A stretch of 64,000 bases of DNA from Flavobacteriales bacterium (GCA_002706365.1 PALM01000010.1:1-64000); one strand, 5' to 3'; positions 33,971-43,943 are shown, counted from the first letter of the stretch. Numbers and translations: made by a program. The notes: a model not told the origin generated them from the sequence alone.

Positions 33971-35029
33971 TTAATCTTTTATAAAAGGATAATCCTCTTG
34001 TCTATAGACATCTTTAAACAACTCAGAAGCATCTGGAAAATCAGATTCTTCAGCAAAATCTACTGACTCCTGAACTTGTTGCTTCACTCTTTCCTGAATC
34101 TCTTGCAATTCAGCCTCTGTAGCATATTTCTTCGACTTGATAGTCTGCAATACATTGTCGATCGGATCCAATGATTTGTATTCCTCAAGTTCTTCTTTAG
34201 TTCTGTATTTCGCAGGATCCGACATTGAGTGACCTTTATATCTGTAGGTTCTCATTTCCAACAATGTTGGTCCTTCTCCATTCCTAGCTCTATCTGCTGC
34301 TCTCTTAATGGCATCGTAAACCGGCTCACAAGCCATTCCATCTACTTGCTCATTTGGCATGTCATAACCATCAGCCATATTGTGAAGTTCAGTCACATTA
34401 GAAACTCTCTCTACAGAAGTTCCCATGGCGTAATTGTTATTCTCAATAATGAAAATCACAGGTAGTTTCCAGTTCATCGCCATATTGAGAGCTTCGTGGA
34501 ATGCACCCTGACGAACAGCTCCGTCGCCCATATAACAAAGTGTCACATTCTTGTTTCCTCTGTATTTATCGGCGAAAGCGATACCAGCTCCTAAAGGAAT
34601 CTGACCTCCAACAATACCATGTCCACCAAAGAAATTTCTCTCCTTATCGAACATGTGCATGGAACCACCTTTACCTTTACTACAGCCTGTCTCCTTTCCA
34701 TACAGCTCTGCCATTACGTACTTTGGATCCATTCCCAATCCAATAGGATGGGCGTGATCTCTATAGGCAGTAATGAAATTGTCATCTTTTGTCACAGCAG
34801 TCACCGCAGCAGCTACTAAAGCCTCTTGTCCTATATAAAGGTGACAAAAGCCACGGATCTTTTGCTGAATGTACAATTGACCAGCCTTTTCTTCAAACTT
34901 TCTCATAAGCAGCATACTCTCGTACCACTGCATATAAGTCTCTTTCGAAAAAGTGTTATTCTTCGAACTTGTGCTGCTCTTCTTTGGAGCAGTTTTACTC
35001 TTGCTTTTTGTTGTCGTCTTTGTCGCCAT
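33971..35029 (-). CDS. pdhA: Pyruvate dehydrogenase E1 component, alpha subunit
   Basis: About 352 residues from ATG 35029 (MATKTTTKSKSKTAPKKSSTSS); the frame is open further upstream, but into the space before cdd. After a Lys/Ser/Thr-rich N-terminal extension the family core is clear: YESMLLMRKFEEKAGQLYIQQKIRGFCHLYIGQEA, the thiamine-diphosphate motif region GDGAVRQGAFHEALNMA...NNYAMGTSVER, and YRYKGHSMSDP. It forms E1 with a beta subunit encoded elsewhere and decarboxylates pyruvate. Operon with pdhC. Confidence 0.94.
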   Translation of the reverse strand: MATKTTTKSKSKTAPKKSSTSSKNNTFSKETYMQWYESMLLMRKFEEKAGQLYIQQKIRGFCHLYIGQEALVAAAVTAVTKDDNFITAYRDHAHPIGLGMDPKYVMAELYGKETGCSKGKGGSMHMFDKERNFFGGHGIVGGQIPLGAGIAFADKYRGNKNVTLCYMGDGAVRQGAFHEALNMAMNWKLPVIFIIENNNYAMGTSVERVSNVTELHNMADGYDMPNEQVDGMACEPVYDAIKRAADRARNGEGPTLLEMRTYRYKGHSMSDPAKYRTKEELEEYKSLDPIDNVLQTIKSKKYATEAELQEIQERVKQQVQESVDFAEESDFPDASELFKDVYRQEDYPFIKD

Positions 35030-35081
35030 AATTCGCTCTAAGGGTGACAAATTTAAGGTAAAAGAATTAGTATTCCTTCCC

Positions 35082-35561
35082 TTATTTACTTTGGAAATTG
35101 TCGAATTTGAATCCGAGTGGAAGTAAGTGTGATGACTTGTCGAAATAGCGCACCTCACCTTTGCTATTCATGAGCAATACTTCTATGTCTTTCCCCTGCT
35201 TTTCTTCATACTCTAGCATTACTTGTCGGCACGAACCACATGGAGAAATTTGCTCTTCTGTATTCGCATAGATGGCAATTGCTAGAATCTTTTGCTTGGG
35301 AAAATTTGCACCGGCACTAAATAATGCAACTCTTTCAGCGCATAATCCAGAAGGAAAGGCCCTATTTTCTTGATTCGACCCGCCAACTTCCTTTCCATTA
35401 TCCAATAAGACAGCTGCTCCAACCGGAAAGTTCGAATAGGGTGCATAAGCCTGCTCAGCCATTTCTTTGGCATTTGCAAGTAGAGTCTTGTGAATACTCT
35501 TCAATTCCTTTGTAGAATCGTATTCGATATAACTTATTTGGATGGATTTTACTTTAGACAT
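35082..35561 (-). CDS. cdd: Cytidine deaminase
   Basis: 159 residues. Zinc site and catalytic glutamate in LCAERVALFSAG (HAE-type replaced by CAE) and PCGSCRQVMLEY. Substrate-binding part SNFPVGAAVLLDNGKEVGGSNQENRAFPSGLCAER. It deaminates cytidine and deoxycytidine to uridine in pyrimidine salvage. It lies between pdhA and ispF in the same orientation. Confidence 0.94.
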   Translation of the reverse strand: MSKVKSIQISYIEYDSTKELKSIHKTLLANAKEMAEQAYAPYSNFPVGAAVLLDNGKEVGGSNQENRAFPSGLCAERVALFSAGANFPKQKILAIAIYANTEEQISPCGSCRQVMLEYEEKQGKDIEVLLMNSKGEVRYFDKSSHLLPLGFKFDNFQSK

Positions 35562-35613
35562 CTAAAAGGTTTAGGTGTAGAAAGATAGTGATTCTATTCA
35601 GCTAAAGCCAAAG

Positions 35614-36096
35614 TTAAACCTTATGGATTAGGACGGTAGCATAAGCTGCCACTCCTTCTTCCCTGCCCACAAAGCCTATTTTCTCAGAAGTTGTTGCTTT
35701 TATGGAGATATCATCAGCATCAATCTTCATGCAGTTGGCCATAACTTCAGCCATCTTAGTAATATGAGGATTCACTTTTGGAGCTTCCAGAACCACGGTG
35801 GCATCTATGTTAGATATTCCATAGCCTTTATCAGATAGCTTTTCTACTACTCCTTCTAATAGCACTTTACTGTCGATACCCTTATACTGTGGATCGGTAG
35901 GTGGAAAGTGAAAGCCGATATCTCTCAAATTTGCCGCACCTAATAGTGCATCGCATATAGCGTGAATAAGCACATCGGCATCTGAATGCCCAACAGCGCC
36001 TTTAATAGCTTCTTCTAATTGAATACCACCTAAAAAGAATGGTTTACCCTCTTCTAATTGATGTACGTCGTAGCCGAAGCCAACTCTGATCTTCAT
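35614..36096 (-). CDS. ispF: 2-C-methyl-D-erythritol 2,4-cyclodiphosphate synthase
   Basis: 160 residues with family motifs: GYDVHQLEEGKPFFLGG (metal-binding DxH), GHSDADVLIHAICDALLGAANLRDIGFHFP and TTSEKIGFVGREEGVAAYA. It makes the cyclic diphosphate of the MEP isoprenoid pathway. It lies 5 bases from porV on the same strand. Confidence 0.96.
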   Translation of the reverse strand: MKIRVGFGYDVHQLEEGKPFFLGGIQLEEAIKGAVGHSDADVLIHAICDALLGAANLRDIGFHFPPTDPQYKGIDSKVLLEGVVEKLSDKGYGISNIDATVVLEAPKVNPHITKMAEVMANCMKIDADDISIKATTSEKIGFVGREEGVAAYATVLIHKV

Positions 36097-36101
36097 GGAA
36101 A

Positions 36102-37382
36102 TTAAGGTTCTGGCTGATTCTGATTGGAGAATGCATCAAAATCGAACTTCAAGCTAAAGCGAGCAGTGTTTGCCAGTGGGTTTCTTTGCACATTACCGAT
36201 CAAATAGGCCACATCAATAGAGAATACTGAAAGCTTTAATCCAAGTCCAACAGTTGCGTACTGACGATTACCTTTAGTAGGGTGCTCGTAGAAATAGCCC
36301 AATCTCACAGCAAATTGATTATCATACCAGTATTCCACACCGGTAGAAATATTGATCTCTCTAAGTTCTTCTTTGGTTACACTTCCTTTTTCAATGATGG
36401 CCTCTCCTGCAGGATCAAAGCCAGTGATCAAACCAGGAGCATCAGTAAATGAGCCAAACATTCCACTTACCACACTCACATTTGGATCTCTACCAGCCAA
36501 GATCTGAGGATCTCCATTTGGATCACGAATTATAGTTCCAGTACTATCTGTTCTATATATTGGAGGTGTAGGAACTAAGAGTTTTGAGGCTTCAACTAGG
36601 AATGTAATGGTGTTGTAATCATCTAACTCTAGAGTCAATGATGGACCAAGCCTCAATGTAGTTGGCAAGAAGTCGCTCTCATCATTATCTGTATAACGCA
36701 TTTTTGCACCAATATTGGAAATATTGGCCCCAACTCTAAGCGTTGCATCGTAATCGCCAAGTTGAATTTCGTCGTTTGTATAATATCCAGATACATCTGC
36801 CGCAACAGATCTTGCCGGACGAGTATCTTGGCCGTTAACTGTAATTCCTTGAGTTAAATTTGAATTCACCCATCTAACCGCCATACCAAATGAATACTTT
36901 TCGGATAGCTTCATTGCATAAGCCACATCCAGAGACCACTCATTTGGTGTAAAATCGCCGATTGGGTTACCATTGATATCTGTAAATGTGATATCTCCCA
37001 ATGAAAAATACTTTAAGGATGCTCCCATAGTAGCAATATCACTTACTTGAAAGTAAGTGGATACATATGAAAGGCTGATATCGTTCACTAATGTTCTAAG
37101 CCAAGGAGAATAAGTGATTGAAGCTCCTCCAGAACCTTCCATGAATGCTAGCTTCGCCGGATTCCAATGAATTGAATTCGCATCCGGACTTGTAGATACA
37201 CCGGCATCTCCCAGAGCTCCACCTCTTGCATCCGGAGAAATTGTAAGAAAGGGAACTGCTGTCGTGATCGTATTCAGCTCCAATTCCTCTGGAATATTAT
37301 TCTGATTTACTTGGGCACTAAGATTAGATCCTATCAGTATGCTACAAGCAACTGGAAGTGCTCTGCGAAATGTGTTATTCAA
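36102..37382 (-). CDS. porV: Type IX secretion outer-membrane protein PorV (LptO)
   Basis: 426 residues, with a signal peptide (ALPVACSILIGSNLSAQ). The barrel has the typical PorV start (AVPFLTISPDARGGALGDAGVSTSPDANSIHWNPAKLAFMEGSGGASITYSPWLRTLVNDISLSY) and later strands. PorV is the shuttle that carries T9SS cargo from the Sov pore to PorU for sorting-signal removal and is required for attachment complex formation. Its position directly downstream of porU on the same strand matches the usual Bacteroidota arrangement. Confidence 0.95.
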   Translation of the reverse strand: MNNTFRRALPVACSILIGSNLSAQVNQNNIPEELELNTITTAVPFLTISPDARGGALGDAGVSTSPDANSIHWNPAKLAFMEGSGGASITYSPWLRTLVNDISLSYVSTYFQVSDIATMGASLKYFSLGDITFTDINGNPIGDFTPNEWSLDVAYAMKLSEKYSFGMAVRWVNSNLTQGITVNGQDTRPARSVAADVSGYYTNDEIQLGDYDATLRVGANISNIGAKMRYTDNDESDFLPTTLRLGPSLTLELDDYNTITFLVEASKLLVPTPPIYRTDSTGTIIRDPNGDPQILAGRDPNVSVVSGMFGSFTDAPGLITGFDPAGEAIIEKGSVTKEELREINISTGVEYWYDNQFAVRLGYFYEHPTKGNRQYATVGLGLKLSVFSIDVAYLIGNVQRNPLANTARFSLKFDFDAFSNQNQPEP

Positions 37383-37428
37383 GTCGGCTTTTTTTTAAGG
37401 ATAGCAAATATAATAAACTTACAACAGG

Positions 37429-40400
37429 CTAAAGGATGACAAGTTTTTCATATTTCTCAGTAACTGAACCATTTCTAGATCGTACTTTGATCTTGTACAC
37501 GTATACTCCTTTTCCAATTCGGTCACCAAAATCATCTCTTCCATCCCAACGAATATCTCTCGATAGATAACCTTCATTCACAACCACTTCATCGAAAGAT
37601 TTTACGAGCTTACCACTTACGGTAAAGATCTCTAACCTCACATCAAGTGGAATACCTGGTTGGTTATGCTGGAAAATGAATTCAGTATTTGTAGTAAATG
37701 GATTTGGATAATTCACCAGATTATCAATTTCAATCTCCTTAGAACCCACCACTGTAAACTCTATAGTAGACTCTGAAGAATTGTTAGCTACATCCCATGC
37801 TTTAAGCGTGAGGGTATGCTTACCTTCTGAAAGATCCTTCAATGGAAAATTTACTTGTCCACTTTGATAATCATCCAAATCTGCCTCATAGAATTCATTC
37901 AATACAATGGCATTCTCGGTATTTCCATCTATAATGGCAACAATATCATGGCCAATTCCATTACCCACTGTATTAATCCCTTGATCATCTCTCAATTTAG
38001 CAAGGAGAAGAGGGTTATTATCGGTAATACCTCCATACACAAAGCTTTCATCATTGAGATATAACTCAATCTCTGGACCCAACTCATCATTTGGAGCATT
38101 GGGATCACTTCCTCCGATGATCACCTTTGTAGAAGAGCCATTTGCATCATCTTGATTATTTGAACTATAATAGGAGATCTTACCTTCTCCAAAGCTGTAT
38201 GATATGTCTTTAGGAACTACAAACTCATAGGTAAAGTCCCCATTGCTTACAGAAACCTTTCCCTTAAAGAGCACATTATCTCTAATGTCATATTGAAAAG
38301 GGAATCCTCCATCATTACTTAAAGTCTGCACCCTTTTCTCCTTATCGAATACTTTCGGATAGATCAATCCATTAAAATTATTGAGCTTATTGCCATTCAG
38401 GTCAGCGACATATCCTTTCACAGTCGCTTTTGATAACGCATTTAAAGTATCCGAATTAGAAGAAACTGGCACACCATTGATTTCGGTTGTTACCACTTGA
38501 TAGTATGGCAATGGCAATGAAAGAGATGGATCACCAAGTAGAGAGAAGTTTCTGGTATTCGTCTGATTGGCATTATCGTTCTTCACCTTCATGATCAACT
38601 CACCTAAGGTTTGATAGCTACCATCTGGGTTTCGATCGAACACCTTATTATAAAAGCTTCTGTTCAATTGGTAGTTTGGCGAAGAGAATACCAATCGAGT
38701 TGTCGTGAGCAAGGCAATGCCTCCACCATTTGGATTGAGTAATACCAATTCTCCACCAGAAGTTCTGAATGGATCATCGAAACGACTGAATTCACATGTA
38801 GCCGTAACGAATAGTGGCATATTATTAATGTTATTCCATGAATTGATGGTGCTAATATCAAGGACCCTTTCACCAGCCCAGCCTGTTTCTCCTCCATGAC
38901 CTGTATAATTGAGGATCAATGAACCGGATTCAACCGCTTGAGTGATTCTATTATTCACTTCAGGATATCTCTGACCTGCAGAAGTAGAGACTTGTTGAAA
39001 TGCATCTAAATAGATCTTAGTTACATTATAAGCAGGTCCTTCTACACCTACAGTTCTAGCCAGATCATCTGCTTGTCCCATGTGGATTCCACCATCTTCA
39101 TCATCCGCAACAAAAACAATCTCATTTCTCCAATCGCCCTGAGTATTCGTTTGAAGGTATCTACGGATCTTATTCACCACTGCTTTCGCTTCACTTGTGG
39201 TCTTCACAGGAAGTCTCCCAACTCCAACATCCATCTTATCTGGATTACTAGTGTTTGATTTCCACTCTCCCTCATTATCATCTAATAGTGCGATGAAATC
39301 ATCTGAGATATAAGAAGCTGTTGGTTCGAGTGAATTAGGAGATTGATAACCCAAAACAAAATTGGTATTCCCATTGATTCGATCTTTTAGATCATAAGAT
39401 GCGTCTCCAATCAATAGCACATATTTAGGCATCTCAGCATCATTATTAGCACGATCATAGAACATCTTTATAAATGAACGCATCGCAATAATGTCTGGAG
39501 CTCCAGAAGAGAACTCATTATATATCTGCTGAGGCGTAACCAAATGTACATTTAGACCTCTATTCTCATGTAGGTCTTGAATTTCCAAAGCTTGGTTCAT
39601 GAAAAGTGGATGAGTGATTATCAAAAGGTCTGCAGCAGCAAGGCCGTGCAGGTTTTGATTAGCCACTCTACCAATTGGTGTAACGCCAAGTGTATCCGCT
39701 TCCTTAAAAGCAGCAAATTCTTTCAATTCATCGGTATTACTTATAAATGAGTATTGATTACCCTGCTTAGTCAATGTCTTCTCAACTATATTATAAGGAT
39801 CGGATAGATCCCAAACCCTAGGTTGCTTTGCCCCACTTGAACCTATAACAAATAAGCCAACTTCATTAGGCCCTATAGATCGGGTATCTCTAAAGATCAA
39901 CTGATCCAAACTCAAGTTCAGTCGACTTCTATAGTTCACATTCAAATAATTCAACCAGCCTTTTGATACCGTTTGTGGTTTGCTGTAGGCAATATTGAAG
40001 GTTAAGGTTGTAGAAGTAGGATTAAAATTGAAGACCTGTCGATTCGTTCTTGCAAATCCAACCTCATACCTACTTAAGACCGTAGCTCCAATAGGTAATT
40101 GAAAATTCTGATTCCCTATACCTATATTAAATAAGCTTGTTACTCCTGCTCTTGCCACACCGAACATCTCAAATGAAGCAGGCTCAGTGGTGATCAATTG
40201 AGGATCTGAGAAAATAAGTTGGTTGACACTACTATTGTCAAATTCTTCCCCAACCCACATTTGTCCGGATTTGATCAAATTGGCAAGGTCATTCTCATAA
40301 TATACCAATTGATCAAATGAGTTAACGGTTTGGGTGGGAGTTAAAGCTGGTGTAGGTTCTACAATGATTCTTTTTGAAGAGCCGCGATCAAAGCTCAAGA

Positions 40401-41262
40401 AATAATATGTGGTATCTGCATAGGTATGTAAACGATGTCTGAATCGATTATCGTTTGAATCATATGTCCATACAACCTGATCGTCCCCATAGAACAATAC
40501 ATAATCACTTTTATTGAATTGCCCATCAGACTCCCCTACAACTTGAATGGCATGTTCAACTAGATCATCTGGACGATCCTCATTATTGGCGAGCGGCAGC
40601 ATTCCTCCGCCATAACCGAAAATTGAAAGATCCCTAGGGTCGATTTCTGAGAGATCAACACCCAAACGGCTCAGGAAATTATAAGTGAGTTTATGCACCC
40701 CATCAGAAGTGACACCAATCTTATACCAAGTTCCGCTAGCAAGTTCTGATTGGCTAGCGAAGGTCATAGACTTTCTACTTTTACCTTTAGTATAGCTAAG
40801 AGTAGAACTAAAATTATATCTGAATTCAACGGAAACGAGTTTTTCGATCTGACCAGATGCGCTTCTTCTAAAAGGATAGAATTTCACAAATGAGACATTT
40901 CTTTTGCGAATCATCGCATTTTCGATCTCAACTTCAATAGTTGATGGAATTGCATCGCTATTCTTTAACAAATCAAGCTCTTCCCTAGAAATTTCTTCAA
41001 AAACCGGATTTTCGACACTTACCGACAACAATTCTCCAGAATTTGACGATTTCACCCTCGAATAATAGAAAGGCAATGTACTTTTTTGGAGCTCATATTG
41101 GGCATTTTCGAAGTGAATTGCAGAATATTTTTCCTCTCCTTCAAGCCCATATTCAATTGGTTCAGTCCACTGAATTTCGATGTTTTCTCTGTTCTGAGAA
41201 TTGACAGAAAAGGAAAATAGGCTTATGAAAACCAGACAGATAAGAAAGCGTAATTTTATCAT
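37429..41262 (-). CDS. porU: Type IX secretion system C-terminal sortase PorU
   Basis: About 1277 residues from ATG 41262 (MIKLRFLICLVFISLFSFSVNSQ, a good signal peptide); the frame is open further up to 41445, but into the divergent promoter region. It is a gingipain-like C25 cysteine peptidase: the catalytic His is in NYTGHGGETGWAG (H789 by this start) and the Cys in TATCEFSRF (C823). A C-terminal FlgD-like domain follows (NYPNPFTTNTEFIFQ...IRWDGRDDFGDRIGKGVYVYKIKV). PorU removes the C-terminal sorting signal of secreted proteins and attaches them to anionic LPS. Its neighbour PorV is the partner. Confidence 0.95.
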   Translation of the reverse strand: MIKLRFLICLVFISLFSFSVNSQNRENIEIQWTEPIEYGLEGEEKYSAIHFENAQYELQKSTLPFYYSRVKSSNSGELLSVSVENPVFEEISREELDLLKNSDAIPSTIEVEIENAMIRKRNVSFVKFYPFRRSASGQIEKLVSVEFRYNFSSTLSYTKGKSRKSMTFASQSELASGTWYKIGVTSDGVHKLTYNFLSRLGVDLSEIDPRDLSIFGYGGGMLPLANNEDRPDDLVEHAIQVVGESDGQFNKSDYVLFYGDDQVVWTYDSNDNRFRHRLHTYADTTYYFLSFDRGSSKRIIVEPTPALTPTQTVNSFDQLVYYENDLANLIKSGQMWVGEEFDNSSVNQLIFSDPQLITTEPASFEMFGVARAGVTSLFNIGIGNQNFQLPIGATVLSRYEVGFARTNRQVFNFNPTSTTLTFNIAYSKPQTVSKGWLNYLNVNYRSRLNLSLDQLIFRDTRSIGPNEVGLFVIGSSGAKQPRVWDLSDPYNIVEKTLTKQGNQYSFISNTDELKEFAAFKEADTLGVTPIGRVANQNLHGLAAADLLIITHPLFMNQALEIQDLHENRGLNVHLVTPQQIYNEFSSGAPDIIAMRSFIKMFYDRANNDAEMPKYVLLIGDASYDLKDRINGNTNFVLGYQSPNSLEPTASYISDDFIALLDDNEGEWKSNTSNPDKMDVGVGRLPVKTTSEAKAVVNKIRRYLQTNTQGDWRNEIVFVADDEDGGIHMGQADDLARTVGVEGPAYNVTKIYLDAFQQVSTSAGQRYPEVNNRITQAVESGSLILNYTGHGGETGWAGERVLDISTINSWNNINNMPLFVTATCEFSRFDDPFRTSGGELVLLNPNGGGIALLTTTRLVFSSPNYQLNRSFYNKVFDRNPDGSYQTLGELIMKVKNDNANQTNTRNFSLLGDPSLSLPLPYYQVVTTEINGVPVSSNSDTLNALSKATVKGYVADLNGNKLNNFNGLIYPKVFDKEKRVQTLSNDGGFPFQYDIRDNVLFKGKVSVSNGDFTYEFVVPKDISYSFGEGKISYYSSNNQDDANGSSTKVIIGGSDPNAPNDELGPEIELYLNDESFVYGGITDNNPLLLAKLRDDQGINTVGNGIGHDIVAIIDGNTENAIVLNEFYEADLDDYQSGQVNFPLKDLSEGKHTLTLKAWDVANNSSESTIEFTVVGSKEIEIDNLVNYPNPFTTNTEFIFQHNQPGIPLDVRLEIFTVSGKLVKSFDEVVVNEGYLSRDIRWDGRDDFGDRIGKGVYVYKIKVRSRNGSVTEKYEKLVIL

Positions 41263-41367
41263 AGTAGTACTTGAAGGTTGCATCACAAACGACTCTAAAA
41301 TAGCTTTATTGTAAATATTTACTTTTATCAACCTTAACATAACAAAATTAGAATAGGCAAGTTTATT

Positions 41368-41375
41368 TATATTTG
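41368..41375 (+). promoter_or_regulatory. -7 promoter box (TATATTTG) upstream of the PorP/SprF gene
   Basis: Perfect TAnnTTTG match about 24 bases upstream of the GTG start at 41399. No clear -33 TTG. This would give a very short leader. Confidence 0.55.
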
Positions 41376-41398
41376 CCTCCATGCCGAATTTTTGCTGA

Positions 41399-42346
41399 GT
41401 GGGTAAAGGACTATTTAATACATTTCTTTTGGTGTTGATCTGCAAAGTGGCATTTGCTCAAGATCCGACATTTTCTCAATTCTACGCGAACCGATTGTAT
41501 CTCAATCCGGCCTTTGCTGGTACTGCTGTGTGCCCAAGGCTTACCTTGAACTATCGGAACCAGTGGCCAGGAATTGACAACTCCTTTATTACCTATACTG
41601 CAAGTTACGACCAACAAGTAGACGCAATAAGTGGTGGTTTTGGCGCATTACTTATGCGAGATATTGCCGGAGAGGGTATTTTAAGCACTACTTCTGCTGC
41701 TTTAATGTATTCTTATCAATTCAAAGTGAATAGAAAGTTCTCTATTCGCGCGGGTTTGCAAGCAACTTTCGTTCAAAAATCAATTGATGTCACCAATTTG
41801 AGGTTTGGAGATCAAATTGACCCTAGAAGAGGATTTGTATACTCTTCTTCTGAGCAAATCAATAATGACAATGTGATTTATCCCGATTTTTCTGCCGGAA
41901 TACTCGGTTTTAGTAAAAAACTGTATTTCGGAGCGGCTGTGCATCACCTTACTGAGCCTGATGAAGGTTTGATCGATGTTGCTGAACTGCCAATGAGAAT
42001 TACTGGTCACTTTGGGGGAGTTTTCCCAATGGGACTTAGAAATGAGGATATGACTTGGTCACCTAATGTGATATACCAACAGCAAGCTGGAAACCAAGAA
42101 TTGAACTTAGGTCTTTACATCACGAAAGGCCCAGTAGTAGTGGGTGCGTGGACAAGACTGAACGATTCTTACATTTTTCTCGTAGGACTACAGAAAGATA
42201 ACTTTAAAGTGGGTTACAGCTACGATGTTACAAGCAGTTTACTTTCTGACCGTACAAATGGTTCGCATGAGATAAGTTTCTCATACCTATTCCCTTGTCG
42301 TCCTAAGAAAGTGAAGTTCGAGACAATAAGTTGTCCCGCCTTTTAG
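41399..42346 (+). CDS. PorP/SprF family T9SS protein
   Basis: 315 residues with a GTG start at 41399; the closest upstream ATG (41381) hits a stop after five codons. A signal peptide (LFNTFLLVLICKVAFAQ) leads to the family start QDPTFSQFYANRLYLNPAFAGTAVCPRLTLNYRNQWPGIDNSFITYTASYDQQVDAISGGFGALLMRD. These outer-membrane proteins anchor or pair with SprB-type adhesins or the trans-envelope T9SS complex. It lies immediately before gldJ and divergent from porU. Confidence 0.93.
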   Translation: MGKGLFNTFLLVLICKVAFAQDPTFSQFYANRLYLNPAFAGTAVCPRLTLNYRNQWPGIDNSFITYTASYDQQVDAISGGFGALLMRDIAGEGILSTTSAALMYSYQFKVNRKFSIRAGLQATFVQKSIDVTNLRFGDQIDPRRGFVYSSSEQINNDNVIYPDFSAGILGFSKKLYFGAAVHHLTEPDEGLIDVAELPMRITGHFGGVFPMGLRNEDMTWSPNVIYQQQAGNQELNLGLYITKGPVVVGAWTRLNDSYIFLVGLQKDNFKVGYSYDVTSSLLSDRTNGSHEISFSYLFPCRPKKVKFETISCPAF

Positions 42347-42375
42347 TTTTATCGACACAATCTATAGAATTTCTT

Positions 42376-42383
42376 TATTTTTG
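42376..42383 (+). promoter_or_regulatory. -7 promoter box (TATTTTTG) upstream of gldJ
   Basis: TAnnTTTG match, 24 bases before the gldJ ATG. gldJ may also be read through from the upstream gene, since only 60 bases separate them. Confidence 0.45.
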
Positions 42384-42406
42384 GAAATCGTATTAATCAA
42401 TAAGTG

Positions 42407-43885
42407 ATGAAAAACCGACTGAATCTATATCTTATCTTTCTCGGTCTAGTGCTGGCTACAGCGGCTTCGTGTAGCAAAGAAAGATCTACCACTACGGGTT
42501 GGAGTTATAATGATACCGAAAATGGTGGTTTTGAGAAGACTCCATATTTAGAGCAGGAAACCGGACCAGGACTAGTCTTGATCGAAGGTGGACGCTTTAC
42601 TATGGGTAAAACGGAGCAAGATATCTTCTATTCTTGGGATAACGTAGAAAAAACGGTAACTGTTTCTTCATTTTACATGGATGAAACCGAGGTTCGCAAC
42701 ATCGACTATCGTGAATATTTATACTGGCTAAAAAGAGTTTTTGGTGCTGATTATCCAGAAGTGTACAAAAAAGCACTTCCAGATACATTGGGATGGAGAT
42801 CTAGATTGGCTTTCAATGAACCTTATGTAGAGTACTATCTTCGTCACCCAGCCTATAACGATTACCCAGTTGTGAATGTGAGCTGGTTGCAAGCAACAGA
42901 TTATGCAGCTTGGCGTACTGATCGTGTAAACGAGATCATTTTGATCCGCGAAGGACTTTTCGAGCACAATCCTAACCAATTCAACGAAGACAACTTCAAT
43001 ACTAAAGCCTATATGAATGGCCAGTATGAGAGTGGTAAGCGTGTGGATGGTTTGATCGACTTGGATCCAAACAAAGAAACTAGAAACGTAAGAATGGAAG
43101 ATGGTATTCTTCTTCCTGACTATCGTTTACCAACAGAAGCTGAGTGGGAATATGCTGCTCTTGGCTTGATCGGTAATAGTTATGGAGAATTGATCGTGGA
43201 GCGTAAATTTTACCCATGGAATGGCCATGGAGTTAGAAATGCAAGCGATAAATATCTCGGACAAATGTTGGCCAACTTCAAAAGAGGAAGAGGTGACAAC
43301 ATGGGTGTTGCAGGACAGCTAAATGATAATGCAGAAATTACTGCTCCAGTTTATTCATATTGGCCAAATGATTACGGTCTTTACAATATGGCTGGCAACG
43401 TAAGTGAGTGGGTTATGGATGTATATCGTCCAATGACTGCTCAAGATGCAGATGATTTCCGTCCATTCCGTGGTAATGTTTTCAAAACTCTTGTAAGAGA
43501 TGAAGAAGGATATATCGCAGAAAAAGACTCTTTGGGAAGATTGAAGTATCGTGAGGTAAATCCAGAAGATGACAATCTTAATGAAAGAAGAAATTATAAG
43601 AGAGCTGATGTGATCAACTACAAAGATGGTGATCAGGGTTCATCTAAATATTATGAGCAGCCAGGTGAGTTCGAAGCTCTTGGCGATGCTTCAATGTACG
43701 ATTTCGGAAATACAACTTTGATCTCTGATCGTGCTAGAGTATATAAAGGTGGTTCTTGGAATGATAGAGCTTACTGGATGACTCCAGGAACGAGAAGATT
43801 CCTTGCAGAAAGCCAGTCGAACCCATACATCGGTTTCAGATGTGCGATGATTCGCGTGGGCAGTCCAACAGGGCTTTCGGATTAA
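42407..43885 (+). CDS. gldJ: Gliding/T9SS lipoprotein GldJ
   Basis: 492 residues from ATG 42407 (a GTG at 42404 is in frame and would add one residue). Lipoprotein signal with lipidated Cys22 (ATAASC). The N-terminal GWSYNDTENGGFEKTPYLEQETGPGLVLIEGGRFTMGKTEQD and the SUMF1/formylglycine-generating-enzyme fold (TVSSFYMDETEVRNIDYREYLYWL, DYRLPTEAEWEYAALG, YNMAGNVSEWVMDVYRP, YKGGSWNDRAYWM, YIGFRCAMI) match GldJ. GldJ is needed for gliding and for stability of other T9SS core components. It is followed by a terminator and then murF, as in other Bacteroidota. Confidence 0.95.
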   Translation: MKNRLNLYLIFLGLVLATAASCSKERSTTTGWSYNDTENGGFEKTPYLEQETGPGLVLIEGGRFTMGKTEQDIFYSWDNVEKTVTVSSFYMDETEVRNIDYREYLYWLKRVFGADYPEVYKKALPDTLGWRSRLAFNEPYVEYYLRHPAYNDYPVVNVSWLQATDYAAWRTDRVNEIILIREGLFEHNPNQFNEDNFNTKAYMNGQYESGKRVDGLIDLDPNKETRNVRMEDGILLPDYRLPTEAEWEYAALGLIGNSYGELIVERKFYPWNGHGVRNASDKYLGQMLANFKRGRGDNMGVAGQLNDNAEITAPVYSYWPNDYGLYNMAGNVSEWVMDVYRPMTAQDADDFRPFRGNVFKTLVRDEEGYIAEKDSLGRLKYREVNPEDDNLNERRNYKRADVINYKDGDQGSSKYYEQPGEFEALGDASMYDFGNTTLISDRARVYKGGSWNDRAYWMTPGTRRFLAESQSNPYIGFRCAMIRVGSPTGLSD

Positions 43886-43908
43886 TCAACAGCCTTTAAA
43901 AATTATAG

Positions 43909-43943
43909 AAAAGCCTTCCGAATTAATCGGAGGGCTTTTTTAT
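43909..43943 (+). terminator. Rho-independent terminator after gldJ
   Basis: 13-bp stem AAAAGCCTTCCGA/TCGGAGGGCTTTT with one G-T pair, 5-base loop and a T-rich tail. It lies just before murF. Confidence 0.88.

Noticed and set aside
41263-41445. N-terminal extension of PorU to 41445
   Set aside because: The extension lacks a signal peptide and would overlap the divergent PorP/SprF start and its promoter; the ATG at 41262 begins a proper signal peptide.
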